DNA of 64,000 nt. Source: Inonotus obliquus (Eukaryota > Basidiomycota > Agaricomycetes > Hymenochaetales > Hymenochaetaceae). Below are positions 24,171-36,330 of this stretch, one piece after another. The DNA lies in the NCBI GenBank assembly GCA_032164295.1, contig JAJHTX010000001.1:1240001-1304000 (forward strand), written 5' to 3'. Within the stretch, counting starts at the first letter, position 1; every line of letters begins with the position of its first letter. The translations under genes and the position numbers were made by a program. Under the pieces are notes generated by a model. That model was not told the DNA's origin. It searched no databases and was given only the letters and a program-made list of their open reading frames with translations.

Positions 24171-26108
24171 TCAGACGTCGGACCAGCCGCCCTCGTCAAG
24201 CTTGTAGGAGGCTTCGCTCTCTGGTCTGTCGGGGCTGTCGACTAGCTTAGCGACTCGTTCTTCTGCGCGACCTTTAATAAGAAAAAAACACCATAATTAG
24301 CCTCAGCAAGTTTGCATTCTGCGTCCCTTGACCTTTGCGCAGAAACATGCGGGTGGCTGACGCATGCGAAAGAATATGTCCACCAATGGGCTTGAGTGCT
24401 CCACCCGCCACAAATGTCATCGTCGCTCCAGGGTCGGCTAAAGAATATGCTTCAGAAACGGGTCGAAGCAAAGTTAAAGGGATGTATGAACACACACTGC
24501 ACTTGATTGGTCAAGAGAATGGCAATCTATAGATGAACTGTGCTCGAGTATTAATTCGCAACGATATTGGATCAAGGAGACGTACGTTGAATTCCTCGGA
24601 TAGCTTCGTCAAGCGGGAGAGCACCTGTGCGAGCTAGTGATGGTTTAGCGAAGGCAAGTGGAAAATCTGAGTCTTGGGTCGGACCTTCTGTTGCCTCTCA
24701 CTTAGTTCACCACGTCCCGAATAGTCGGTACGGAAGAGAGCCATGATACTGTCGACGATCTAAGAGCGGTGTGAGGAAAGACCACTAAAGTGAAAGCTTC
24801 CGTTAAGAGTTACAAGTAATCGAAAGTCCTTGTCCTCCGCAAACCGATTGGAGCACTCATTTATTAGTTCCAACTATTCATCAGCATTAGTAGAGTAGCG
24901 GCCTTCGATTCCCATACACACCTGATGCTCGCTGTTGAAAGCACGCGCTAAATCATAGACTTTTAGATAGGCTGCAAGAGACGGAGTCAATAACCCACCA
25001 TAAAGAATATTTTCAAGAGCCATATTGCCATCCACACCAAATCGTTCCGCAATCGATCTGATACGATCGGGGCGGAATGTACCTTCTGTGTCAATGTATG
25101 CTACCTAAGCGCAATTTAGTTGTGTTCAGGAGGACAATATTAATGATTTATTCTACCTTTCCGGATGCCCCTCCAAGTTCGGGTGGTAGCTGGGCAACAA
25201 CACTCATGGTATGCGCAAGTTGGGTCTTCCCTGTTCGAAACTCTCCGTATACTGTGCGGAAATGCATGAGACAAGCTCTGATCCTTTAAGAACCACTGAT
25301 TACCTTCACTGATGGATTGAGACATTATTCCACCTAGTAGCATATAGTGAGCTCGGTCCCCCCAAAAAAGAAAACGAGATCGCGCAATACCTCCAAGTAT
25401 GGCATCTACTGATTTGCTCCCAGTGCTTATGACGAGGACACGCTTGCGTTTGTCCTGTACTTCAAGTCCCGTCGCAAAAGATGATCCCTAAAGGAAGGAT
25501 AGTTAAGGAGTGGCCCATGAGAATGGATTACACCTCACCATAATTTTATGCACCGCTTCCTGTGCGCATATAGTCAATAATTAGGATAGAATACATACTA
25601 GAAGCCATTGTCTCGTGATTGACTTGCCTTGATCTTTTCGACCTTCGCCTCGGACAAACCCTTTATCTTCAGCAGCTGGCGCCTCGGTGTCATATTGACG
25701 CCAGAGACTGTGTACAAGGAAGCAGCCTACAGGTTGGTAGGTCTAAGGGTCTATAGCTTCCCAATCCCCGTTAATAGCTGACCTTGAGCTTGAGAATATC
25801 TTGCACGTTTATTCCCTGAGAAAAGAATTGAGTATGTGTTATGGGATCCAGGACACTCGTCATTGACAACACATATCATTGCAATCTACTGGCGTCTCGT
25901 TTGACAGTCCGCCAAAGAATGCAAAGTATAGGGGAGCGGTGGGAGCCCGAAGCACCTAGAGGTAAATACTGACTTGCTGCTGTAGTTCATCCACGGAGTC
26001 GAAAAAGGGAGTCTGAAGTTCGGGTGGCAGTAGTCAGTCAGGCAGATCACGTAGGAACACATTCCACAGACCAACCTCGTCAAGATCAGGACTACCTGAG
26101 CGCGACAT
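24171..26108 (-). CDS. DMC1: DMC1 meiotic recombinase
   Basis: RecA/RAD51-family strand-exchange protein that acts on meiotic double-strand breaks. The gene is split into many small exons, and all join in frame. The N-terminal helix-hairpin-helix part reads [19 protein letters not shown], followed by [17 protein letters not shown]. The Walker A loop is [10 protein letters not shown], followed by [10 protein letters not shown]. Then come [47 protein letters not shown] and [11 protein letters not shown]. The C-terminus [18 protein letters not shown] tail ([15 protein letters not shown]) is typical of DMC1 rather than RAD51. Two introns are unusually arranged: one of about 158 nt after VDELQQQ, and one whose first AG must be skipped before ARAFN. 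Presence of an intact DMC1 implies a meiotic programme. Its stop lies 600 bases from SHY1. Confidence 0.93.
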
Positions 26109-26309
26109 ATTACGAATAGACAACAATGGAGAAAATTTGACGCGAGCTGGGATGGAAAGATAGACTTGGTTGGAGTAAGGAAAGTACTACGACTCGGACC
26201 CTGATACGAAGTTCTCACGCGACACGTCCCGTCACAACATGTCACATTGCGCAACGTGCAGAATATCATTTGATAAAATTACACAGATTATTCTAAGTAC
26301 AAACACATT

Positions 26310-28626
26310 TCATCCATCGGACGCGCCGTCAAAAGTATCGATATCACCCACTACTTCCACATCATCCGAGATATTCGGCGTTTTCGACTTCTTCCGTACC
26401 TTTCGCGTAAGCGATTCTGGTTCTGATTGTGGCTCACTGGCAACTTCAGAATGCTGCTGTTGAGGTACTTCAGCAGCCTCAGGAGCATCAGGTATTTTTA
26501 TCTCTGGAGTAGGACCAGAGAAGTCTCTTCCAGTCAGTCGAGATAAAGTCTGCATATCTAGAGACTCGCATGAGACGGTAAGGTTCATGAAATCAGATTA
26601 AAGTACCTACCGTAAGGGATACGGTTATTCAGACAGTAGTTTATTCGACCTGGATTCTTCTTGTCCTCAGCTTTAAACTTCGCTTTGCAAGATTTGCGGT
26701 CGCGGCCTGGAAGTACATACGAGATCAGCTCGTAGTTTTCACCAAATTGAGATAATGCCTGAAGTAATGGAGGGTCAGTTCAAACAGCTGCGTCCAACAA
26801 TGTGAACTTACATCGAAGAAGAGTTCAGTCTCTTCAGCAGACCATCGCGAACCGCGCAGCTTTCGACCGTAAGAAGCAGAATTAGTAAACTTCGTTTGGT
26901 CTGACTCTTCAACATGCTGGTAAATTTCTGTTGCCTCGTCCGCGTTTTCGGCTCTATCAACAAAAAGACTTTCTTCGTCTATGATCGTTTCTCCGTTCGG
27001 TCCTATACGCACCCGAGCGCTGAATCGATTGACAGCATGCGCCTCGCGATAGTTGAAGCCATCCCCGCTCGTGTTTTCTACGGCTGGAGCATCGGGAGAG
27101 TCAGCGGTTTGAACCTCATTTTCGTCGGGAGCAGAATCCTTTTCCGACTTAGCATTCTGCGCCTGTGCTTCGTCTTCCTCATACTGGCGGCCGTATTTTT
27201 TGGCCTCCATGATTGCGCGCATCTTCTCCCGTTTCTGCCTACTTGCAGCTTTCCAGGCGATGTGGTTAAGTTGAATCACTGTAGTCTTGCTACTGACTCT
27301 TCCCTGACCTGTGTCATTACAAATCGCTGCCATTGTCGCAACAGTCGGGTCGAGATCTTCGCCCGGGCCAGCGTCCACATCAAATATGACTGGATTTCCT
27401 GAGCGCCTTCCCCTTCCCCTTCCCCTTCCCCTTCCCTTTCCCCTAGCGGTCGTTGATGTCGAAGTTGTCGAGGAGCGTCGACGTTTCTGCCGTCTGGGCT
27501 CAGACTCAGATTCAGATTCGCTGCTTTTCGCGTCACTTCCATTTGACTCCTCTTGCACCTGTATTCTAGCAGATGTCGATCTTTTTGTACGGTTCGATCT
27601 CCTAAGTTTATGCTCAGTGCTAGCACGCGTTTTCCTACCCGACGAAGGACCATCTGACGTCTTCCTAGAGCGTGTCGATGGTTTCCGCTTTCTCCTCACT
27701 CGGCTCTCAGCACTTTGACCATCATCACCCGCCATCCCATCATCATCGACTGTCCTCTGGGCACTAGTGGCTTTGGATGTATTCCGAGATCTTCGGGGTG
27801 ACACCCTCGTTTGCAATTCGTCGTGCACAGTTGCTAATTCTTGGTGTTCGGAGCTGCCAGTGCCGTTTCCTGTAGCAGTCTCAACATCGGTCGACTCTTT
27901 CTGACTAGATTTAAGCACTCCGGTAGGAGCATTTGCGACTGGTGCAATACCCTGGAGCAAGGAGTGCAATGTTGGTCCAGAAACTGATGTGTCAGATGCG
28001 GGAAGAGGAGCAGTTTGGGGCTGTTGTACAACTGATGCAGCGCGAGATACTTGGATCGATGGGACCTGCCGTGGACGCGACGAGGAAGCGTCAGGTATCG
28101 TTGGAGAAGGGTCTATACCGGCTGATTTGGTCGTTGAATCTAAACTATCTTTCGGTCCAATGAACCAGTCCGGGAAGCAAATACACGTACCAATAACATG
28201 GGAGCGGCTAACACCATCATTCGTTGAGGCAGAATCGCCCAATCCACGATCAACTCCACCGACACTACTTGAGCTAAGAGGCTTCTGCGTTCGGCCATCG
28301 TGAGCTGCACTAGTCGATCCAAGCGTTGTAACAGTAACAGAGGCATCTCTTCGCTGCGAAGCAGATGCACCGGCCGAGATCGGAGCAAGTGCCAAACGCG
28401 CATCCTGGGACTGCGGCTTGCTCGTTGGCGTAGTATTGGGTTCTATAGTTGCTCCTCGGGCAGATACTGGTTTTCTTGGTGGTGCAGGCGAGCTTTCATT
28501 TGGTCGGCCCCGAGCTTTCACCACTGGTTTGAATTTCTGGCCCCCCTTCTCTGAAGTAAAACGACATGTTAATCTGTGGTTCGTTTGAAATGATGTGCAT
28601 AATCACTCACGGACTCTACTCGACAT
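26310..28626 (-). CDS. BDP1: BDP1, TFIIIB B'' subunit
   Basis: Subunit of RNA polymerase III initiation factor TFIIIB. The first exon is tiny: MSSRV plus one base from 28626, then a GTGAGT intron. The second exon is a long disordered, basic and serine-rich region. The extended SANT/Myb domain that binds TBP-DNA begins near 26960 with KLRGSRWSAEETELFFD. It continues after an intron (about 26757-26810) to ISYVLPGRDRKSCKAKFKAEDKKNP, and is followed by INYCLNNRIPYDMQTL. The C-terminus is acidic and short, ending DTFDGASDG. A repeat-encoded GRGRGRGRGR tract lies upstream of the SANT domain. Length about 690 residues. It shares a 114-base divergent promoter with SWC3. Confidence 0.88.
27405..27444. 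repeat. CCTTCC hexanucleotide tract inside BDP1
   Basis: A run of about six near-perfect CCTTCC-type hexamers (GGAAGG on the coding strand) encodes alternating Gly-Arg in BDP1. It keeps the reading frame, because expansion by hexamers adds two codons at a time. It is likely length-variable among strains. Confidence 0.8.
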
Positions 28627-28740
28627 GGTGGTAAATAGGAGACACGCAGATTATTTTCGGACTGTGCCATTCTAGAGTAGGCTCACCATCCAGCCTTTGT
28701 GATCGTCGTGTGCGACTTCCTTCCCTATACACACTCTCTT
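28627..28740. promoter_or_regulatory. Bidirectional promoter of BDP1 and SWC3
   Basis: The start codons of BDP1 (minus, 28626) and SWC3 (plus, 28741) are 114 bases apart. One nucleosome-free region probably serves both a Pol III initiation factor and a chromatin-remodeller subunit. No clear motif was recognised. Confidence 0.55.
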
Positions 28741-30527
28741 ATGTCCTCACCTCTGAAAATACCCGTTGGAAATGAACCTGACTGGGAGGAAAGATACAAT
28801 AACGACAATGTTTCTCTAAATAGTGTACCCGAAAGGTAGGCATGGCATTCTCGTATTGCTATCTGCCATCCTCATTATTGTGTCCAGTTCGGCTTTATAC
28901 CATTCATTGCGACAGTGTATGTCTCTTGCTATTATACCATGCGACTACGTTCTTACAGATTTGAAAGCCAGGAATGCATGGCTCACGAGCATCTTGCCAA
29001 AGTTCACAACAAAGTCCAAAGCAAAGGGTCAAAAGGACGTTTCACAACCTCCCCATAACCTTCGATTTATTGCAAAATGCGACATAGAGATCGGGCCCCA
29101 CATCTTTTCGGAAACATCTGTGTATGAGGCGCACTATTTGTCGGAGACGCCGCCTCCTTTCGCACTGGGCTTTCCTACGACGTACACCGCACCTTACCCG
29201 CCGACTACTAGTAGTACGAGTGGGACTTACACGTATCCCATGACGAGCTACAGCCCATATGTTTCACCCCCTGCACCTCCGAGCTTTCCAAATGTAACAT
29301 CGACATCGACTACCGAACCAGGAGATCCATCCTTGGATGTTACACCCGCTTTGATCGCTCAAGTGAACGAGGCTGCAGCGACAAACCCAACTCTACATAA
29401 TCTTCTCCAGACAGCAGCAGCCGGAGAAGCAACCATGGATCAACTCAGGACTCTCGGATTCTTCATTCAACAACTAGCTACCGCTCAACAACAAGCCCCG
29501 GTACCAGCGCCTCCAGCAAATTTCTTGGGTGCACAACCAGTCACGCCTCCAACATCAGCGTTCTTACAGGGTACGGCCACTTCCCAATCACCTCGAGTGA
29601 GCATTTTTGATTGAAATTGGATTATTAAAGCTGCTAAATACTCGCCTCCGCACGTTATTCCGAAGAACCCAGACCTTGTCCTGGAGTTCCGCGATAACCA
29701 TATGGAACGTTTCCTTATTCCTCGCGAGATCGTTGCATGCGAGCAGGAAATCCCATCTTCGCAGACGTTTCGCAAGGATATCGTACTGTATACTTTCGTA
29801 CCATTTGTCAACGACGAGAAGAAGTTTAAAGCCGGGGTAAACAACACATCGAAAACGCCAACTATCATACGTTTCCTGAACGTTTCGGATGCGATTTGGG
29901 AAACAATTCGGAGTTGGGTGAATGAAGAAGCAAAGCGCACAGACGCATGGGAATCTTTCTATGACAAGGTGAGTGGTATTCACCCTTAGGTATTAGTAAA
30001 ATGTTAACATGGATCGCAAAGGCGGAAGCATCAGGTCCAAGAGCCTATTTGCAATATCGGATACCCAATGGTGACTTAATCACTCAACTACGAATGGTCA
30101 GTTCCACACACCCAATCTGCGTATCTCAACCTACTGAATTCCAATGCCGTAGTCCTGTGATACTGGATACGCCATGAAATCTATCAAACCAAATTCGACG
30201 TCAGAGACAACAAGTAACAAACGCAATCGACCGCGTAAAGTCACCATGCAAGCTACCGCCGAACCGAAAGAGGCGCCAAGCACAGCTACTCAAGCAACCC
30301 TCCAATTAGGAGCTCAAGAATCAGTATCGACGAAGGGAACAGAAGTGAAGCGGCGCAGGAGTATACCAAAGGCAGGAACTAGACCTAGGCCGCGAGCAGG
30401 CAACGGTTTATTCTTCATAAACACTATCGCTCCGCCGCCGCCGCTCCAGTTACACACCGAGACACTGCCCGCACCTGCACCATCTCAAAGTGCACTCGTT
30501 CCCACAACTTCGGACACTGTGCAATAA
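28741..30527 (+). CDS. SWC3: SWR1 chromatin-remodelling complex subunit SWC3
   Basis: SWR1 exchanges H2A for H2A.Z; SWC3 is one of its structural subunits. The start at 28741 is followed by introns 28836-28887, 28917-28958, 29571-29630, 29969-30021 and 30097-30152. Exon 2 is only 29 nt (28888-28916) and is needed for the frame. Landmarks shared with yeast Swc3, in order: an N-terminal SLRQYLKARNAWL helix, the CDIEIGPHIFSETSVYE segment, and a TNPTLHNLLQTAAAGEATMD segment like the yeast DPKLNTLMETVAKG region. A C-terminal block then runs VLEFRDNHMERFLIPRE to AYLQYRIPNGDL. The tail is basic and disordered with a KRNRPRKV nuclear-localisation-like motif. Assignment rests on my recall of the yeast protein's layout; a profile search should confirm it. 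Confidence 0.7.
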
Positions 30528-30673
30528 TGCTGGGAGGGTTGATCACTTGCTTTCAAACAATTTATCTGAAGTTCTACTAATTTATCGCATTACTTTCGTT
30601 AATTCTACCTACGATATTCAGTACAACTGTTTGTTTGTTTGGTATGTATATCGCGTGAGTGTGGAATATGGAA

Positions 30674-33600
30674 TCATTGTACAATATGTAGTAACCATAA
30701 AGTCCACCATAAAATGATAAACAACTCGCAAAGCACGCCAACAAGAAAACCAACAAGGGTAGAAGCGAAAACGCACATGAGACCCGAAAATACGACATAG
30801 ACAATAAACGTGGGGATGAATGAGGGTATACGGATGATATAGCCGTGAGTGAGGAGGGCTACGAAGGCACGACTGCCATGGAAGAGAATCAAGGGAGCGC
30901 ATGATCCAAAGAGCAAGAGACGTAGCCAGTGTGCAAAGGTGCGACGAGGAAAGGTAACTGGGTACCAATAATCTTCTCCAGAGAAACCATTGCGATAGAG
31001 TGGAATAACAAGAAAGTCGTGCAGTTCATTCCAAACAGGTTTCCCAAACGTCTTCATAATCGGTGCCACAGAAGCCAACAGAAAAGAGAGTGAGGTCTCA
31101 GCAAGTCTCCAGAGATGATTAGTCTCGTTAACCAACTCGTCGTGAAGCATTTCGAGTCGTACGAGCTTTGAGAAGACCGTGTTTGTATCCGATTGAAGGA
31201 GAAAAAGGTCGTACTCACCTCTGGATAATTGACAGATGTATGCCTACTTGTCTCGTCGAACTCAGGCTTCAGCTCGTCTCTCATCTGCTTGACCTTGCCC
31301 AGTAGCTCTTGCGTCTCTTGGACGCGAGGAAGAACCGCATCACGCTGACTGTACAGCCTCTCAACAAGATCAGTCAGATCCGCAATGGTATCCTCGTAAA
31401 CGCCCTCTTTCGACAGGGTAGGGGGTGTGACGGCTTCCGGCAGCGATGCGACAAATGCCTGCAAGGTCTCCCTTTGGCGCTCGTGGCGCAGGTGGATATC
31501 CTCAACTGCTCTCCACCCTCTCAGGTAACGGAGGTGTCCTGTAGATACCGAAGGATCGTGCTTCAGAGCTTCCAGCACCTCTGAAGGGAGCCGAGAATAA
31601 TCCAAACCGAGTTTTTCGGACGCTGCGGATTGCGTCTCATCGTAATCGATAATGGACCTCGATGCAATCTGCAGTAAGTTCTTCATTCTCTGATTGCGCG
31701 CAAGCAGAGCATCCAGAAGTCTTCGAAACCGGAACATCATTAAGCATACACGGGCGTTTCTAAAACTCGAAAGAACATACTCTTGCTTTCGACTGTATTC
31801 AACCTGCAAAGCATGTCTCTGCGCTTCCGTTCTTGTGTCAGCTCTGTGCCTCCTGACTCGAGGCGTCCGGAACGTGGGGGGTAATGACAACCTCTGAGAC
31901 CTTCTCTCGTCGCTCCTTCGCGCCGGGCTAAGAACAATGGGCGACCCTAAGTGATTATTCGAAGCCGAAGGTAACTCATCTTCAAAAGTCTCTACCGAAC
32001 CAATTGCTGATTTTTCCTTTCCGATGGGTAAACTCTGGCTCTTAGTTGGTTGCGTTGCATCAGTACGCAAATCTGCTATCGAGAGCAGAGGTCGCGTGTG
32101 CTTTGCATCTTCCTGCCAATGATACCCGGACTTCAAATCCAAGGATAACGGGAATCTGCCACGTTTTCTCTCATTACTGGACTTATTCTTGACCTTGTCT
32201 TGGTCATGATCGTTCCTCTCAGCCATAGAGTCTGCTGCTGACGATTGTCCATCGTCGCTTTGCGCGGGGGTAGACGGTTTAAGCATTGTCATGCCAAGAC
32301 TGTGCAAGGGGCTACGACCGTTGACGGAACTGCGTAGGGGATCGTTGTTTCGCCGTTCAGATGATTGAGTTCGCCTTCTGCTGATTGAACTTTCGGAAGA
32401 CATGTCAGTATCTGCCCGTACAGATTGTCTCCACCGTTTCAACTGAGTATCGACACTCTTACGCGATTCTACATCCAAGGAATCGCGCCGTGTTTGAACC
32501 CTGGGCTCGAAGGATATCATGTCGTCCCGGTTCGGCGCCAAGGGAGCATCCAAGGGGCCGAATGACACCGGCCTGGATACTTGTCGTTGCCTCGCCGCAG
32601 AAGCTGAGGACCCTACGTCCGAAGCGTCGTCCCCCCCTGATGTAGGAGATATAAGAAGCTCTGTATCAGAATGTGCTCGCACGTAATGCTCGACAATCAT
32701 CGCAGACAGATTCCAACGTGAATGCCTCTGATGTTCTTCCTGCCCAAGACTACGCTTGAAATGCAAATGGCGTAACCACGGCATAGAATCGCTTTCGGCA
32801 AATCGTGCCTTGACTGTAGTCTCTTGCTTGTCGTACCAGCGAGCAACATCAGCTAGGTTCAAATGACTGCCACTCGACACGTTGGAAGCATTGAATGCAG
32901 CATATCGCCTTTGAAGTTGATTCCTTGTAATCTCCGCCTTGCGAATCGTATGCTCATTCGCCTTGACCTTGATCCTTGCAAGTTTTTCTGCAACAATATA
33001 AGAACCGGTGTCTGAAATGTGAAGATATGTTTACCGGAGTATTGCACATCCTGCTTTTCCACTAGCGCCTTGCGCGACAAAGGCGGACCCTTGTCCTTTG
33101 ATGTCTTGCGTGACAAAGACATTGTCCATTTCCGTTCGTGCTTCTCATCTTTGCCTGTTGAATCGGACCAATCTAACGTAGCTCCGTCGTCCGATGAACT
33201 TGGAACTGGATGAAGAGACGATTTTCCCGTGGACGGACTAAAGTCGATAAATTCGGTCTTGTTTGGTGTATTGGGCTCGGAATATGGCAAATGTCCGTTT
33301 CCTGTGTGTAGCATCGGCGAAACATTTGAAGGACTAGACGAGGAGGGAAGGGAAGGAGGAGGGAACTCTGTCAGAGACTTGGCCTCTTTGAGATGTTGTT
33401 CGACACGAGGTTTATACCGCAAAGCCTTGTGGAGGTCGGCCAAGATGTTCGGATCTGCGCGTCTAATGAATCACACACGGATAAACGTAAAGCAATCCAC
33501 CCACCATCGTCCTGAACTGTAATAAAATTGTCGACTCTTTGCTGGAAAATATGAAGTAAAAATGAAGCACATACCTGCACTCTCCTCCTCCGAAGGCAAA

Positions 33601-34070
33601 AGCACGCCGCCAGAAAGTGGACTAGAACCAATGGATGATGTGCCACGATTGTTTGACTGGTCTGAACCGAAAAGGGAATGGCTGACGGCTCTCTTTCCCG
33701 ATGACCTAGAGCGAACTGTGTCGGTCAGATATTGCGTTCTGGAGTAGGCCCCTGAAGGAGGGCGCAAACTATCCGAAGCAAGGGCGGAACGGACACGTCG
33801 GCGTTCAAAAAAGTCTACATCGAGCGAAGGACCAGGGGTAGGACGAGCCTGCTCGTTCCTAGAGCTGGACTCGAGAGAGCGTAGTCCCGCACCAGAGAGA
33901 CGGGGTGACCCAGGTGACCTCGAAGATGGAGAGGTAGGTTGTGAAGGAAAGTGGATGTGCGTCTGTCGAGATGGACCTGGTGGTGACGGCACCTGTTGCA
34001 AGGTGGAATTGGAGAGGACTGGAGAGCTCGCATCTGTGCTCGAGGGCGCAGAGTTCATCCCGGACACCAC
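30674..34070 (-). CDS. Large coiled-coil protein with C-terminal membrane segments, unknown function
   Basis: I do not recognise a named family. Five exons on the minus strand give about 1,000 residues. Proposed joins: near 33573 (acceptor uncertain), 33450-33490, 32995-33042 and 31151-31217. The N-terminal 400 residues are Ser/Pro-rich, with QRVDNFITVQDD or a slightly shortened form leading into a conserved helical block DPNILADLHKALRYKPRVEQHLKEAKSL. A second block (EKLARIKVKANEHTIRKAEITRNQLQRRY) and long helices suggest a structural scaffold. The C-terminus has at least two hydrophobic segments (FGSCAPLILF; SFIPTFIVYVVFSGLM to LWWTLWLLHIV) and ends at the membrane. It converges with SWC3 (147-base gap). 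Its 5' end is duplicated in decayed form at 39951-40230. Confidence 0.75.
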
Positions 34071-34567
34071 CTCTAACGACTGGACAGTGATGAGTCCTAT
34101 AACATTGATAGTTGCTCGACAGCGGCGCCCCTAGAGACTGAGATGCTAAACTGCAGAGAAGCGAGCTACGTCAAATCCAAATCACGTGCGGTATGCCGGA
34201 ATCATGGGATTTTCAGAATTTCACTTTATTTAATATTTTTTCATCCTCCTCCTGAACGCCTGGTCTCAGGCTCTTATGAGCTGATGCCTCGGCAGGGCTC
34301 TATAGATACTGGGAAGAACGTTCGTATGTCCATCGTGCACGTGTCCGCAACTCTCGCGGCGACCGCCCAACACCGACGTCGGCGCTGCGAAGATAACGCG
34401 CTGAGCATATGGGTCCACCGTGTAATGGGATATTCCTGGACAACTCCGTAAATTTTAACGGCCCTTTTCATATCTCAAATAATTGAAGAAGGATGACTGA
34501 ATAGTATATAACACCCAGCCATTCTCTTGTTCAAAACGGCGCGCTTCAGACTCAGACTCAAATCGCG
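34071..34567. promoter_or_regulatory. Divergent promoter between the membrane-protein gene and RNase T2, with CACGTG
   Basis: The two start codons face away from each other across about 500 bases. ATCACGTGC at 34181-34189 contains a CACGTG E-box-type hexamer. The same motif is kept in the duplicated promoter at 40285-40290 although surrounding bases have diverged. TATA-like TATATAA lies at about 34506, roughly 60 bases before the RNase start. Confidence 0.55.
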
Positions 34568-35734
34568 ATGATGAGGACTGCTTTAGTCGCTTTTTCTGCA
34601 ATGCTATCAGCGACAGCCGTGGCAAAGCAGCTAACTCTTCCAAACGCCATTCCAAACTTGCTTTCTTGCTTGTCAGAGCCAACATTCTACTCATGCGAGA
34701 ACACGACGACCATCGCCAATACATGCTGTTCTCCAACTCCAGGCGGTCTAGTCCTCCAAACTCAATTCTGGGATACTCACACAGGACTCGAAAGTCAAGG
34801 TCAACTTTTACCGAAAAATAGTTGGACAATTCATGGTCTCTGGCCGGATTTCTGTGACGGGTGCGCTTTTCTTCAGTTTTCTATTCTATCTTCGTTAGTC
34901 GCTAATTAATATACCTACTTCAGGAGCTTCACGCAGTATTGCGACTTGTCAAGGCAGTACGATCCTCATCCATCACCCAACACGACTGATGGTCTGCCAA
35001 ACGGAACCGTAGTGCCTCCGTATTCCGGACCTGGAGTTGATACTTTCATTCGTAAATTTGGACGCGTTGATCTCCTCGATTATAGTGAGTTTTAGTCCTA
35101 CCAGTGGCTATAAACGACTCAACATGAGCTTAGTGAACAAATACTGGGTCAGCCAAGGATCTCCAAACAATGAGTTTTGGGCTCACGAGGTATTCATGAT
35201 TTGATCTGGGTGTTGGAGACATTCTTGCTGATACAGCGACGCCCCTCTCTTCATGAAGTTCTCCAAACATGCGACATGCACATCGACTTTCGACGTTGCG
35301 TGCTACGAGAACTACAAGCAACACGAAGATGTCGTGAATTTCTTTGACGCCGTTGTTCGCGCTTTCAAAATGTTTCCGACATACGACATATTAGCAGCGT
35401 GAGTCCCCTACGCTTCATCACTTATCAACCATAATCATCTCATTCCAAATCTAACTGCAGAGCTGGTATCATCCCGTCAAATAGCACAACGTACACCCTC
35501 GCACAAATCCAAAGTGCTGCCAAAACTCAAACAGGAGCGGTACCGTTCGTTGGATGCGGTTCGAAAGGGACTATTCTGAACGAAATGTGGTACTTCTCAC
35601 ACGTGCTTGGGACGGAGCAATATGGCCACTTCAAACCTATAGACTCTACTACTGATTCTACGTGCCAAGAAACGGGTATTCGATATTTAGAACGTACACC
35701 TACTTCGGAACGAGAAGTTCGTCTCCTTCCTTAG
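34568..35734 (+). CDS. Secreted ribonuclease T2
   Basis: Acid RNase of the T2 family, which cleaves single-stranded RNA through a 2',3'-cyclic phosphate. Introns 34861-34923, 35085-35133, 35190-35258 and 35399-35460 give 307 residues. The N-terminal 19-20 residues (MMRTALVAFSAMLSATAVA) form a signal peptide. The two active-site boxes are intact: CAS I TIHGLWPDF (His-89) and CAS II WAHEFSKHATC with His-169 and His-174. Several paired cysteines (C34, C43, C53, C54, C96 and C105) fit the disulphides of secreted fungal T2 enzymes, and NTT/NGT/NST sequons are present. Such enzymes usually scavenge phosphate or act on competitors; the role here is not visible. It is the only intact RNase gene in a cluster of decayed copies. 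Confidence 0.93.
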
Positions 35735-36330
35735 GGATCCCAAAATAACGAGATTTTTGCGTCAGACAACGTGTAACGTTCCGCATTTGGGTAAAGGAAA
35801 ACAACAATCTGAAGGCTAAATTCAAACACACTCCCTGGACCGCCTTGGACCAATTCTGGTAAAACTTGGCATTTGGCTGAGAGGGCTTGGGTATACAAGA
35901 TCAATTGTCTACAAAGAAAACTTTGACGTTTCTGATCATATGCCTTGCAACCGTACTATCAGAGGAACACGCACTCTGCGCGTCTGACTGCTATCGTTCT
36001 GCAGAACAGGCAACTTCGCGCGATGCGGTGCGGTGCAGGACGAGGACGAGGAGGACGAGCACAGCGAAGGAAGTAGATCCTTGATCAATGTATTACTAAT
36101 CCGGATCAATATCTGATCAACGGGATCGACGAGGATTGTCCATCCAATTCAGGGTCGTATTGCCTCTTTGGCCATTGCTTAGAGTGTCTGCCACACTTTT
36201 CTTCATGAAATATAAGGATTGGGCTGGTAAGCGCCTATTTTTCCCGTACGTTCTTACGCTGTAGTCTGTAGGTGGTCTCGACCGCTCTTAGCGACTCATA
36301 GCACACAACTCGATTCTAGGTAATGGGTCG
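35735..36330. other. Fragments of the 7-TM gene between two RNase sequences
   Basis: 35740-35890 resembles 36640-36790 (the 3' tail of 7-TM copy A). 35925-36010 resembles internal parts of the 7-TM copies at 42035-42110 and 44265-44340, recognisable by the shared GAGGAACACGCACT-like core. The pieces are collinear with a 7-TM gene read on the minus strand but too short to code. A GAC/GAG-rich simple repeat lies at about 36031-36062. I read this as the remains of a further RNase/7-TM unit. Confidence 0.55.

Noticed and set aside
24171..26108. Call as RAD51
   Set aside because: The N-terminal [11 protein letters not shown] block and the [12 protein letters not shown] tail fit DMC1 better.
27311..27718. 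Plus-strand 135-codon open frame opposite BDP1
   Set aside because: It is antisense to a repetitive, basic BDP1 exon; the LPLPLP run is just the complement of the Gly-Arg tract.
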